Shown here: positions 9,869-19,950 of the stretch, piece after piece
Numbering within the stretch: the stretch's first letter is position 1
Layout: each line of letters begins with the position of its first letter
From: Bathelium albidoporum
Taxonomy: Eukaryota > Ascomycota > Dothideomycetes > Trypetheliales > Trypetheliaceae
Direction: 5' to 3'
DNA: 64,000 nucleotides
NCBI GenBank assembly: GCA_021031095.1
Contig: JAGFVP010000018.1
Coordinates: 123,215-187,214 of the forward strand
Notes under the pieces: generated by a model
Told to the model about the DNA's origin: nothing
What the model saw: only the letters and a program-made list of their open reading frames with translations
Database searches by the model: none
Program-made: the position numbers and the translations under genes

Positions 9869-11720
9869 GATGGAAAAAAAAATGCCGGTGAACGTGCAAG
9901 TAACTATGTTATGTACTAAAGTGTCGATTGGAGAATAGTTACAACGGGATCAACAGTTGACAGAGAAGAGTGACGGCAAACGAGTGGATGAGGTCAAAGA
10001 CAGGACACAGAAGCAGCGACAAAGATGCTCACAGGGACGCAGATTCCCTGAAAAATCGCGAGTGGGCGAGAATCGAGATAGACCGGCTGCAGTAGGTCGC
10101 GCCTTGCCTTTACCAATCTGGGCTGACCGTCACCGCCACCATCGGCTTTCTTCCTAGCGGACTGCTGAATCGGGGCGGCCACTGGGTCACTTGAGGGCTA
10201 GGCGCAGGGGCAAGGCGGGAGATCTGCGCCACTTTGGCTAAGAATAGCAGGATGGGCAGGGGTTTCCTGCCAGCAGGAAGACGGACGCGCCTCCGCCCCT
10301 CGTCCCCCTCTCTCGTCCCGCCCGCCAGCCAGAAAAACCGCCGAGGAGCCGGGTCGAGGCAAGACGGGGGGCGGGGACGACGAGCGCGGCCCAGCTCAGA
10401 ACACACGTGCCGTACGCATGGACGACTCTACATATCCGGCGAAGGGACCTAGAGCACGCAGCAGCACGTGTTGGGCTGCACCGCCACGTGCGTCCGGCTT
10501 GGATCTGGGAGAGTGGGCGGTGCGAGATTGGAGAGTGGGAGGGCGTCGCGCCAAGGTCGTGTCCAGGTACGGTGCAGAATCGAATGTTTTTCCTTCCGGC
10601 GATGCTGCATGCAGAGCCAATCTGACTGCGGCTCGCTTTTTTGCCAGTCCCATCGAGCTCGGGCGCCCTCTTGCCAATTGGTCGGCCCAGCTTTCTTTTC
10701 GTCCCTCTCTCTCCATCTCGGCTACCTCAAGCAACAACACACACATCCCCTCCCCAGTCACCGACCGCTGTCACGCTGTAGCTGTCACGCTGTAGCTGCA
10801 CCCCGTTTCATCGTTCGTTCCTGCCGTGCCTGCCGCATCACCACCCTATCCGGCCCTCCGGCCATCCGACCCATTGGCCACGCGAGGCAAGGCGAGTCAA
10901 ACAATCGTCTACACGGCTGATAACCGTCACAAGCCTAGAATCAATGCGGCAGGTGGACGCTCGTAGGATCGGTGTGTTGCAACACCAGCGTAGCTATGCC
11001 ATCTATAAGGCGGTGAATTCTCGCAACCGAACGTATAAACAGATTGAAGTCAAATATGCAAAGGGGCTTGGATGCAGCCCAAAAAGCCCTTGCTCGCTGC
11101 TAGTGTTCCCCCCTTCCCAAGTCTATCCATCAAATGGCGGCTGGCGGCCCTTGCCGCTATGCCCGAAAGAAAAGGTCCCTCCCGCGTCCCGATGCATGAA
11201 TAGAGCCAATTTCCACGACCAAGCCACCCGTCGTGGACCCCTCGCTACGAGAGCAAAGCGCGGTGCAATTGATGCAAGGCGATAACCAAAAAAGAAAAAG
11301 AAAAAGAAAAAAAACTCCCAGGGCTCCTTTCGCAGATCCGCCCTCGCCAAAATCCCAGCGCATCACGGAGAGCAGACGTGACGCGTTATCATCTGGAAAG
11401 ACTCCGACACACATTGTCGAGCATGCTTGCACACGTCGGACCGAGCGACCATGCAAGCAGCTCGGCAGGGAGTGTGCCAAGCCCCTAATGTCACCAAAGA
11501 TGGTCCGTCCCGCAGCGACATCGTCGCGAAAACCGCTCTGGGGCCTAATGAAGATGTAGAGAAAGGTAGGGTGGGACGCAGCGATGCGGTCGTGTCCATC
11601 GCGTGCGAAATCGTGCCGGTCCTGTGCTTGCTGGAAAGGTAGAGACTGAAACTTTCGTGACTGCCTCGACAAACGCACACAATACCAATCAAGTGAGTTG
11701 GCGCGACTGTCGCCGGGCCA
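9869..11720. other. Long intergenic region (WSC gene to ras2 3' end)
   Basis: About 1.85 kb. It must include the WSC promoter at its left end and the ras2 3' region at its right end. It contains a 14-bp tandem duplication at 10768-10795 and an A/G-rich AAAAAG-like tract at about 11287-11312. Several open frames of 60-170 codons exist on both strands, but none has a recognisable domain or convincing splice partners. Confidence 0.5.
10768..10795. repeat. 14-bp tandem duplication
   Basis: Two adjacent perfect copies of CTGTCACGCTGTAG, followed by a further CTG. It is intergenic and no function is apparent. Confidence 0.9.
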
Positions 11721-12492
11721 TCATAGAATGACACATTTAATGTGTCCCCTCCGTTTGTCCTTGATCACGCCGGGTCGAGATCCGTCATCGTCGCCGCGCG
11801 ATTTTAGAGAGTTGTCCGAAGCGCGACCTCTGTCGGCAGACTTGTTGGCCTGGAGTCTCTGGCGGCGGAGACTGCGGACCACGTCGTAGAACGCCTTTTC
11901 GACGTTGACGCTGTTCTTGGCCGAAGCTTCGACAAACTCGCAGCCGAGGCTCTTCGCCAGGTGCTGGCCTTCCTGCGTCGAGACCTCGCGTTCGGTGAGT
12001 CGATCGCTCTTGTTGCCAACCAGCATTACCGGGGCTGGTCCGTAGGAGAGTCCTGGTGACTGGGGTGCACCGGGGTATGTCGGTGAGGCCGCGGAAGTCG
12101 CGACCGACTCTTTGACGCGCTGTATCTGATGGTAGAATTTTTCTATCCGGCTGAAGGACGATCGTGATGTGATGCTGTACACCAGCACAAAGCCTTCTCC
12201 GTCTCTGATCCACTGGTCACGTAGAGCCGTATATTCTTCTTGTCCAGCAGTATCGAGCACCTCGAGCATGCACGACTGGCCGTCGATCTGAACTTGCTTG
12301 CGATACGAGTCTTCGATGGTCGGATCATATGTCTCGACGAAGTGATTCAGGCACAGCTGTCGCACACAGTCAGTCTGAAGTGATGATGGTCTGGATGGGA
12401 AGTCAAGCACGTGCCTGGATCGTAAGCGCGGTTTTGCCTACACCACCATCACCAAGCACCACAAGCTTGTAGAGCGTCATCTTGCCCGCCAT
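11721..12492 (-). CDS. ras2: Ras2-type small GTPase (RasB-like)
   Basis: Ras GTPases switch between GDP and GTP at the plasma membrane; the Ras2/RasB branch governs growth and morphogenesis in filamentous fungi. Two exons (12492-12415 and 12356-11721) give 237 residues. Motifs are G1 GDGGVGKTALT, switch I YDPTIEDSY, G3 DTAGQEEY, G4 NKSD and G5 SAK, with a C-terminal CVIL CAAX box whose final Leu suggests geranylgeranylation. The start MAGKMTLYKLVVLGDGG matches the Ras2 branch, which keeps extra residues ahead of the core. A Pro/Ser-rich insert of about 20 residues lies between VKESVATSA and VMLVGNKSD. Family conservation (TIQ then LCLNHF) forces the intron donor to be GC (CAG|GCACGT), so the 58-bp intron 12357-12414 is GC-AG. 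A branch-like CTGAC is present. Identity is high confidence. Confidence 0.93.
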
Positions 12493-13028
12493 CTTGACGA
12501 CAGTGCAGCAGCAGCAGCCGAGTAGGACAATGGCAAGTTGAGGCTTGGAGGTGGAGAAATTTTTGGGGGGCGGCGACCAGGTGGGGGAGAGGTTCTGTTC
12601 TGGCAAGCAAGCTGGGCCCCGGTAGATAGGTGGAGCAGGCCGAAGAATTTGTGGAAGCGAGCTGGTAGCACGAAAAGCTTGGGAGAGGGCCACGCTGACG
12701 GCAGTAAAGTCGCGGGAGTGCCAGCGAATGACGGGATGCAAGGGTTTGTTTGCTGCAGGACACGCCGTTCAGCCAGCTCAGCCGGACGCAGAAGCTCAGG
12801 AGTCAAAAAAGTAACGCAGCCGCGGTGTGGCAGCGACACTTTTTTTTCCCGCAGGCGGCAGAAGTAGCTGCGCGTGGTTTGACCGTGGTCTGCCAGGCCC
12901 AGGGAGCGAACGGCGAGGGACGAATGGTACGAAGCAGCGATCGCGGGGCAACCGTGATTCCCCGGACGCTTGTAGGGCAGCACACACACTGGCACCGCTT
13001 GGCCTCGACGGCCGCGACTGGCACCGAG

Positions 13029-13049
13029 CTCTCTCTCTCTCTCTCTCTC
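13029..13049. repeat. CT microsatellite upstream of ras2
   Basis: A perfect (CT)n run of 21 bp followed by a C-rich tract, about 540 bp upstream of the ras2 start codon. On the ras2 sense strand it reads as GA. Confidence 0.9.
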
Positions 13050-14369
13050 CCCTTTCCCCCCCAAGCCACTGCTTGGCCGTTGCTGCGATCAGGCTAAGTC
13101 CCCGGCCTTGGGTTTAGGCTCTCGGGAGATAGGTGCGCGCCCAGCTGCGAGCGTCGATCTCGCCTCCAAACGGCGAAGCGAAGCGTGTACCTAGGTAGAT
13201 ACTGGATAGGGCGAAGGCACGTTGGGGGGGACGACTGGCGGTCGCTGCTGGAACTCCTCTGGACGGGCGGTTTTTTGTATGGTTGCGGATTCGGCCGGAC
13301 GCTGGCGGGAGTCCTGTGGCATTTATCGGCCCTGCTGCGCTCTCGGCCTCGACGAGGGCTGGGGGCGAGGGGAGGGGAGTTACGTGATGGGTGGTAGGTA
13401 TTTCCACGTGGGCACCGGCGTGGCCTGCGGCAAGACGGGCAGCCAAAAGCAGATACGGAGACATAACATCTGACCTCCATGTTGGAGCAGACGGCTGGCC
13501 TGGCATACAATAGACGCAGAGCTCAACGCGCGTCTGCTTGCTTCTGTCAATGGGTGCAGCGTGTGCTGCCCACGGCCTTACTGTACCGCGGGGGGCGGCC
13601 CAAGACTCACATCCTCCAGAAGGGGTTACTACTTATCAATCAGACAAGCGAATCCTTCTGCTTTTCCTATCTAAACGCACCCAGCCGGTGATATTCTTTC
13701 TTTTTCTACCTTTTTCCCCTCCCGCAGCCTCCGCGGACCTAAACCCATAAGCATGTAATTCTATTTCCACTAACAGCCCCCTCCAGCTGCGCTGAGCCGC
13801 CATGCATGTTGTGCTGCGCAAAGCGTGGAGGGCTGTATCACGATTCTCGTGCTGTCTCATACCGAAACCGTGCTCGACTGCAATCAATCTCATGCTTCTG
13901 GCCCAAGTCCGCGCGTGCGCTGTCTCGACGTGTGTCCTCGAAGCCCAGTCTCGTTACGAATTGGACTGCTTTGGTTTTGGCGGGCATCAATAGGACAAGC
14001 TCCACCCTCGAGACGTGCTGCCATCGCTTTAATAGCGACTGCATATTCTATGCAACATGTCTCACAGTGGAACCGCTGCGAAGCCCCCTCAACTTGTTAG
14101 ATACCTCCCTCAAATGCAACTTCTGGGAGCTCAGATGGGAATAATATGCATGCTTGCCTGGCACGGAAGCACCCCTGGCCGATCTATGCCACCACGGGAA
14201 TCATAGTCATGCCACCCAATAGCAAAAAAGATAATTCCAGCAAACAGAATTTGAAGGTGCTATTTTGGCTCGGCAGCAATGCCGTCCGGCTAGCTTACAA
14301 ATGAAACAAGAACCTATCGGAGGCACTCCTAGGGAAAATAAAGGGCGGAATGCAAGATCAACGGAGTCC

Positions 14370-14394
14370 TGACCCAGCAGGATGGACTGGGTCA
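14370..14394. repeat. Perfect 8-bp inverted repeat (TGACCCAG / CTGGGTCA)
   Basis: Two 8-bp arms separated by 9 bp could form a hairpin or bind a dimeric regulator. It lies in the ras2-RAD3 gap, not near any start codon, so no role can be assigned. Confidence 0.7.
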
Positions 14395-15802
14395 ACGTGG
14401 CTTGTTTTTCGGTGCTGGTACGTACATGTGTACCCTAGTGCATCAATCACACTGCATGGTCACCGATAGCAATTGGCGGTCGGCGGTGTCCGCCGATAAT
14501 GGTTTTCATGACTACAATAATTGATCTCTGATCATGGTCGGCGGAAGCGTGGCTCTGGCCGTGCCAATATCCTGCTCACACTTTCGGATCTTGTGGCCAC
14601 ACAGCCAACCAACACGGTAATTATTCTTTGGTGGTGGTGGGACCAAAGCGGTTGCAAGCAGCGACGCATGAACAACGCTGTAAAGGCAGCCCGTAAAAGT
14701 CCCCACCCCTTATTGCTTTTTGGAACCCAAAACTGCGAAGTGGGCTTGCCGGGCCGGCAATCCTCAGACGTCGGCATTCGAGGCAGCTGTGTGTCCTCAG
14801 AGCCGGATGTTTCAACATTCTGGCAGCATTCCAGCAACACCTGCAATCGGACACACACGAGAGTCATGACGAACTGTAGATAGGAAGGAGCGAAGTGTCG
14901 CATACCCAATGTAAGAAGAAACTCGTTGCGTAGGAATTTCACTATGCTCATAACATGCAGCGCCAGCCGAACGCCGCAACCCACACCAGAGGCAGCGGCG
15001 CGCTGCACGCTGTATGTACGCGCTCCATATTTTAGCCTTTACGATATTGGGCAACAGCATCTGCACTGATCCGTTCTTAGTCCCGCAGCAGGATTGAGGC
15101 ACGTGAAACTCTAATCGCGCCTCACTTCTTATATAACGGGGTTCTTGACTGTTTGTGTGCTCAAAGCGCAGTAGGGGTTCAAGGACAAGGTTTGAAAATC
15201 CACCAGGGCAGATACTGGTTGTGTCCTGGCAACGTCCTGCCCGGCAACTTCCACTACTTGTGTGCTGTCGATGCTTCATTGAGTTGAGGAGCCGATTGGC
15301 ACCTCGTGGCACGAGGAAAGCTTCGCCAGAGGATGCTGTCACCTTGTGGGTACACGTTTGTATGGTCTTGTCGTTGAACTCATCCCCCCTTAATCGAGAC
15401 TCCCGAATCCTTAGGTATCCGTTCAGTTGGGAGCGCTAATGACTCGTGTCCATTCTGCTCGTATATCGAAGCATTAAACTCCGAATCTAGAGTCCTTCAC
15501 TAGATCCCCCAGTTAAGAAGGTCCACCTAAACAAACATGGTCCTTAAGCTTCGACGTGACTCGTTTGGACATATCCTGCAAACTCCACCATTGCTATCTA
15601 CCTCACCTTGTCACTGTCACGTTGCAATGGCTTTTTTCGAAGCGTGTTCGGCATATGACGGTTGAGCTTTTTGTACAGAATCGTCTTAGCTTTGAGTCTC
15701 TACAACATTCAATGACAACCTTGCTCACGCCAAGTCCCATGCCCAACACCACCAGAGCTCGGTATGCACAGTCGGCATAACCGGGAGCACTTCCGGCAGC
15801 CA

Positions 15803-18175
15803 TTATCCATCAATATCCATCATCGCTGCATCAAGTTCTTCATCGTCAAACTCGTCGCCAGCATCCCGACCGTCATTACCGGCGTGCCCGTTCTGGGCCC
15901 CATTCTGGAGTTCAACTATCTTTTGTTCCTCCATCTTCTCTTTGTGAACGGCTAGTTGCTGCTCGTTCCAGGTACTGATTCCATCCTGCAGCTTGGGTGG
16001 AAAAGGCGTCGACATGGTCTTGAGAAATTTCCTCGCGACCGCGGTAGCCTGGTCTACACTCAGGTTCGTATCAGCGTCCAGCAGCGCCTGATTGATCCAT
16101 TTGGGCAGCTGGCTCCGCTTCTTCTGGAACCGTCTGTCTGCCAAGACCATGATGCCGTAATCGTCTTTGCCTCGCAAGACGCGGCCTAGACATTGCGCTG
16201 CGTGTCGCATCGCATCGAAAGACAGAAAGTCATTTTCGCGAATGCGGTACTGTTCACGAAGAAACTCCAATCGCGCTTTCAAGATGCGTGACTCGGTGTA
16301 TTGGAACGGAACGCCTATGCAGAGCACAGTTCGCCCATAATGGTGGTCAAAGTCGATTCCTTCGCTGACTTTACCACGCGCCACGCAGAGCAACACTGCT
16401 CCACGACCATTACTACAAGCATGCCGATAGGTTTCAAGCGCCAAAGATGTCTCCTGCGAGTCAGGCGTCTCGATAAGGATAAGTTTGTATTTCCACACGG
16501 CGTCCAAGGTGCCCATTCCCTGCCACATGCTTATGATAGATTCCATGTACAGATAGCTGGGGAAGAACACTACGATGCCATCCGGTGTAAGTTTGGCGAA
16601 TTCAGTAAGCAGATTTCCGTAATTCCGTACAACACTGGGATCGTTTCGTATTTGAAAGCCTGAGCTTATTGCTCCCTGATCGCTGCCCCTGGTGACTATC
16701 ATGGGCAAAAACGATCGACGAGCCAGTGTCATATTGTAAGACTCTTGGACGACGGTCGTAAAGTCCAGCATCTTCGGGTACATTTCGAGTGGAGAGATGG
16801 TTCCTGAGGTAATGATGACAGAACTGAATCGCTCGAAGACGGGTCGTATCCCGATGGCCGCATCGAGACACGTGAAGTGAAGTATAGGATTCGGGACCGT
16901 TGCCGTTTCCGATTCAAAAGGCTCCAAAATGAGCAAAAATCCTTTGTCGTATGTAGCACATAGAGTTGCAAATGTAGCGACTTCTTGTAGTGGTTGATAA
17001 TCTTCGATGCTTGTGAGCTCGAGTGTTCGAACCAGTGATGTTAGACGCTCTGCACAAAACCTTAGTGGCTTCTTTTCAATGAACGTAAGCTCCTTGAGAT
17101 GTTGAAGGAACGATGGTGGCGTTTCAGATATGACGTGAAGAACTTTCATCCTCGTCTTGAGATATTCGATGAAGCGCTTCAGAAATGCAACAAAGTGCTC
17201 TGCTCGTCGTATGTTACCTGGCACGGCCTCCTTAAGTAAGTCATCTGGTAATGCCGGATTCGACATAAATGCATCTTCATTCCGAGCCTCGTCCGCTTCC
17301 CGGAGGCCCTCGACAAGTTTGGCGTATTCATTTTGGAGTTTGCTAGCGTCAGTTGCCTTCATGTCCTCAATCTTTCTTTCTAGATTGCTGGCTCCTCGGC
17401 CGGCCTTTCGTAATGAATCCTCGGTAAGATCGATACTCAATGATTCGATACAGACGTTGTCAATGTTGTGGGCTTCATCGAAAACGACAATGCAGTCTTT
17501 GGAGAGCTCCTTGGAGACACGTTCGGCGATTTTGGGATCTAGGAGATAGTGGTAGGAGTAGATGATAACATTACAAAAAGACATCATGCGACGCACTGTA
17601 AAATAGGGACATTGTTTCTGCTGCTCGCCGTATTGGAGGGTGTCGTCTAGTGTCCAAACGCCTTGGGGTATCAAATTATGCGGCTCCAAAAGGTCGAGGT
17701 TTTCATGATAAATGCAGAGGTCGACGTCCTCACCTCTTTCCTTTTTCTCCTTGACAAAGCCGGCTGTCAAGCTTCGGCATCGCGCATCAACGACGGCTCC
17801 ACTCTTTTCCCGTTTTACTGAGGGATGAAGGCAGAGGTTCTTTCGACTTGTCAAGCCCAACCCCCGAAAGTCTTCCTCGTGGCCTAAGGTCTCTGTACGA
17901 AACTTCATCAAGCCCTTCAGCTCTGCTAACGCCTTCTCAATCTCGGACATTGTACGTGAACAGTATATCAGCTTCCGATGCTCCGGATAGTACTGTTGAT
18001 ACGCCACGATCAAAGATAACAGCGAGACCGTCTTTCCTGTTCCCGAAGGCATCTCCAAGACGCAGTGACCGCCTGCATCCAGGGTGCGCTTGAGATCACA
18101 CATGTAGGCATATTGTTCAGGGTAGATGCGTGGATACGGAAAGAGGACCGGGAGGTCATCGATGTTAAATATCAT
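15803..18175 (-). CDS. RAD3: TFIIH 5'-3' DNA helicase RAD3/XPD
   Basis: RAD3/XPD is the iron-sulphur helicase of TFIIH, opening DNA in nucleotide excision repair and supporting RNA polymerase II transcription. A single uninterrupted exon encodes 790 residues from ATG 18175, close to the usual family length of about 760-790. The start MIFNIDDLPVLFPYPRIYPE is the conserved N-terminus. Walker A PSGTGKT is at residues 43-49 and the DEAH box (FDEAHNIDN) at 233-236. Four cysteines for the 4Fe-4S cluster stand at about 115, 133, 154 and 189. Helicase domain 2 includes SEGIDFDHHYGR and QCLGRVLRGKDDYG. The C-terminus is acidic (DEFDDEELDAAMMDIDG). Nothing looks broken. A CCAAT box (reverse, near 18378) lies about 200 bp upstream of the start. 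Confidence 0.97.
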   Translation of the reverse strand: MIFNIDDLPVLFPYPRIYPEQYAYMCDLKRTLDAGGHCVLEMPSGTGKTVSLLSLIVAYQQYYPEHRKLIYCSRTMSEIEKALAELKGLMKFRTETLGHEEDFRGLGLTSRKNLCLHPSVKREKSGAVVDARCRSLTAGFVKEKKERGEDVDLCIYHENLDLLEPHNLIPQGVWTLDDTLQYGEQQKQCPYFTVRRMMSFCNVIIYSYHYLLDPKIAERVSKELSKDCIVVFDEAHNIDNVCIESLSIDLTEDSLRKAGRGASNLERKIEDMKATDASKLQNEYAKLVEGLREADEARNEDAFMSNPALPDDLLKEAVPGNIRRAEHFVAFLKRFIEYLKTRMKVLHVISETPPSFLQHLKELTFIEKKPLRFCAERLTSLVRTLELTSIEDYQPLQEVATFATLCATYDKGFLLILEPFESETATVPNPILHFTCLDAAIGIRPVFERFSSVIITSGTISPLEMYPKMLDFTTVVQESYNMTLARRSFLPMIVTRGSDQGAISSGFQIRNDPSVVRNYGNLLTEFAKLTPDGIVVFFPSYLYMESIISMWQGMGTLDAVWKYKLILIETPDSQETSLALETYRHACSNGRGAVLLCVARGKVSEGIDFDHHYGRTVLCIGVPFQYTESRILKARLEFLREQYRIRENDFLSFDAMRHAAQCLGRVLRGKDDYGIMVLADRRFQKKRSQLPKWINQALLDADTNLSVDQATAVARKFLKTMSTPFPPKLQDGISTWNEQQLAVHKEKMEEQKIVELQNGAQNGHAGNDGRDAGDEFDDEELDAAMMDIDG

Positions 18176-18537
18176 GTTGGCAGCCCGCGGCCACGAGCGC
18201 CAGCCGCAATGATTTCGAGGACTGCGATGGAATTTGGAGTGTAATTTGGTTAATTTGGTTGCGGGCAGCTATGAGCGTTGTATTTGAGCTCTGGGCAGTC
18301 ACTTCAAATGGATGTCTAGAAGAGATCGGGAAAGGTCGGCGTCTAGGCCATATGCAAGGCACATTAATCTAGTCACCCAATCAGAGTTTTATTTATTTTT
18401 TTTTCACAATTCACGAATTTTTACACATGCTTTCAAAATATCATGTCTCTAACATTTTAAGTATTCCTATTTTAGATTTTCCCTTTTGGACAAAGTATTT
18501 TTGTTAGTTGAACGACGAGCCAGTCCTTCCGAACCTA
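18176..18537. promoter_or_regulatory. AT-rich spacer with RAD3 promoter and GST 3' end
   Basis: About 360 bp. The part at 18385-18500 is clearly AT-rich compared with its surroundings (long T runs). It should carry the RAD3 promoter, with an inverted CCAAT (TGATTGG on the minus strand) near 18378, and the glutathione transferase 3' untranslated region. Confidence 0.5.
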
Positions 18538-19561
18538 TCATGGCGAAGCGTATTTGTAATTGTACTGCTCCTTCGCCTTGTTAAGTAAATCGCGTAGCTC
18601 CTGCTCCTTCTGCGCCGCCTCTGGATCATCTTTGAGCTTCTGCAAGAACTTATCATTTGTAATTCTTGGGGGAGCGGGCACCGATAGCCCCTTCTGAACA
18701 GCCGGGCGCTCGTTGATTCTGTCCAACCATTTTTGAACATTTGCGAAGCTCTTCACATCGATCCCAGAAAAATATCCTCCATTGGCCCATCCAAAGCTCG
18801 CAATGTCGGCAATGCTATATTTCCCTCGACCAGAGCCAACGAGATAGTCACGGTCGGCAAGACGGGCGTCCAGGATACCCCAGAGCCGCTCGGTCTCACC
18901 CACGTAACGCTGAGTAGGGTATGGGATGCGTTCCTTAGCAAGGCGATAGAAGTGGTTTCCTTGCCCTTGCATAGGTCCAAGTCCCCCATGCTGCCATGCC
19001 ATCCACTGCTCGGCGAGGGATACTTCGTCCGGATCGGTGAATGAGAATTTATGATCAGGATCGTAATGGCGCGTCAGGTAGGTCAGAATGGCTACAACCG
19101 TATGTCAGCTTCGATACTCGGCAAACAACCTGATATATAAAGCACACCTAAGCCTTCAAACACGGCAAAGTCGTTGCGATCGTGGTCAACAATGACCGGG
19201 ATACGACCATTGGGGCCGAGCTTGGTAAACCATGGCTCCTTCTGTATGTTTTCCATGATGTTGATTCCTTGGAAAGTGTAGTCCTTGCCATAGGCCTCTT
19301 TGAGCTCCTCTAGGATTATAGATGCCTTGTGTCCTGTACGACAGAATGTCGGCTTAGTTTCAATAGCTTTAGACTCATGGAGTTCTCATGCTTACCATTC
19401 GGGGTGCCGAATGTCAAGAGCTCAATGCCCTTGTTGGCGATCAAGCCAGTGGGTCGTGTGCTAGCCATATCGTGATTCAAAGCCCGACGGGTAAAGGAGT
19501 ATGTAGTTTGGGAAAGGGGTTTCCATGCTTGATATAGACGAAGGACAGGATTTCTAATCAT
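18538..19561 (-). CDS. Ure2-like glutathione S-transferase
   Basis: This family conjugates glutathione or acts as a glutathione-dependent peroxidase/disulfide reductase. Three exons (19561-19396, 19333-19148, 19091-18538; introns of 62 and 56 bp) give 301 residues. The thioredoxin-like N-domain carries ELLTFGTPNG then HKASIILEELKEAYG and GRIPVIVDHD, with the GST C-domain starting at ILTYLTRHYDPDHKF. GWANGGYFSGIDVKSF and W-L-DRINERPAVQKGL are typical of the Ure2/GTT subgroup. Two in-frame starts exist: ATG 19561, giving an arginine-rich, acid-free leader (MIRNPVLRLYQAWKP...), and ATG 19468 (MASTRPTGL), which is where most relatives start. The first form looks like a mitochondrial presequence. 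The gene diverges from RKR1. Confidence 0.9.
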
Positions 19562-19950
19562 GAAGCTGAGGTCTCTGCGGGGTTGCAGTTAGTGCTGCTA
19601 CCTCGACAGTGAGAGACCTCAGCTGGTCTGGTGTCTTGCGATTAGATCAATTAAGGTAAGGTACCTGGTACTATAGATAGAAGATGATTACTAAAAAAAA
19701 TGGGGATGAACGCATACCAGCGGGTGTAGGCGAGAGCTAGCGGGCCGAGCAGCATCGTGACGCATCGACTTGACGCACTGGTATGGGACGTTTAGTCGCT
19801 AAGAGGTAATTTGTCTGAGCAGTGGACAAGAGCATTTAATGGGCAATCCACTGGATTGGAGCTCAAATTTTATAACCTGTTCAGGGTCCGCCCTTTCTGT
19901 ATCATTTCTTGTGCTCTTTACGTTTCAACTTAGCCTTGGCGTAAATCGAG
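19562..19950. promoter_or_regulatory. Divergent promoter region of GST and RKR1 genes
   Basis: About 390 bp separates the two divergent starts. It contains a perfect inverted repeat CAATCC-ACT-GGATTG at 19844-19858, whose right arm runs into an inverted CCAAT box (GATTGG, 19854-19859), about 95 bp before the RKR1 start. A TATAA-like string (TTTTATAACC) follows at about 19869-19878. These are candidate promoter elements only. Confidence 0.45.

Larger units (their letters stand above)
12493..15802. other. 3.3-kb gene-free region between ras2 and RAD3
   Basis: Upstream of ras2 (minus strand) and downstream of RAD3's stop. It must hold the ras2 promoter/leader and the RAD3 3' region, but it is far longer than other spacers here. 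Contents seen: a (CT)n tract at 13029-13049, G/C-rich stretches at 12500-13500, a perfect 8-bp inverted repeat at 14370-14394, and CCAAT-like and TATA-like strings without clear assignment. Open frames up to about 176 codons (for example 14812-15342, minus) have no domain and look random. No tRNA, 5S rRNA or transposon remnant was recognised. Confidence 0.5.

Noticed and set aside
10396..10920. Overlapping open frames of 120-150 codons on both strands
   Set aside because: They are low-complexity frames in a GC-rich spacer, without domains or splice partners.
14812..15342. 176-codon open frame on the minus strand
   Set aside because: The composition looks random and no motif is seen; it lies in the ras2-RAD3 spacer.
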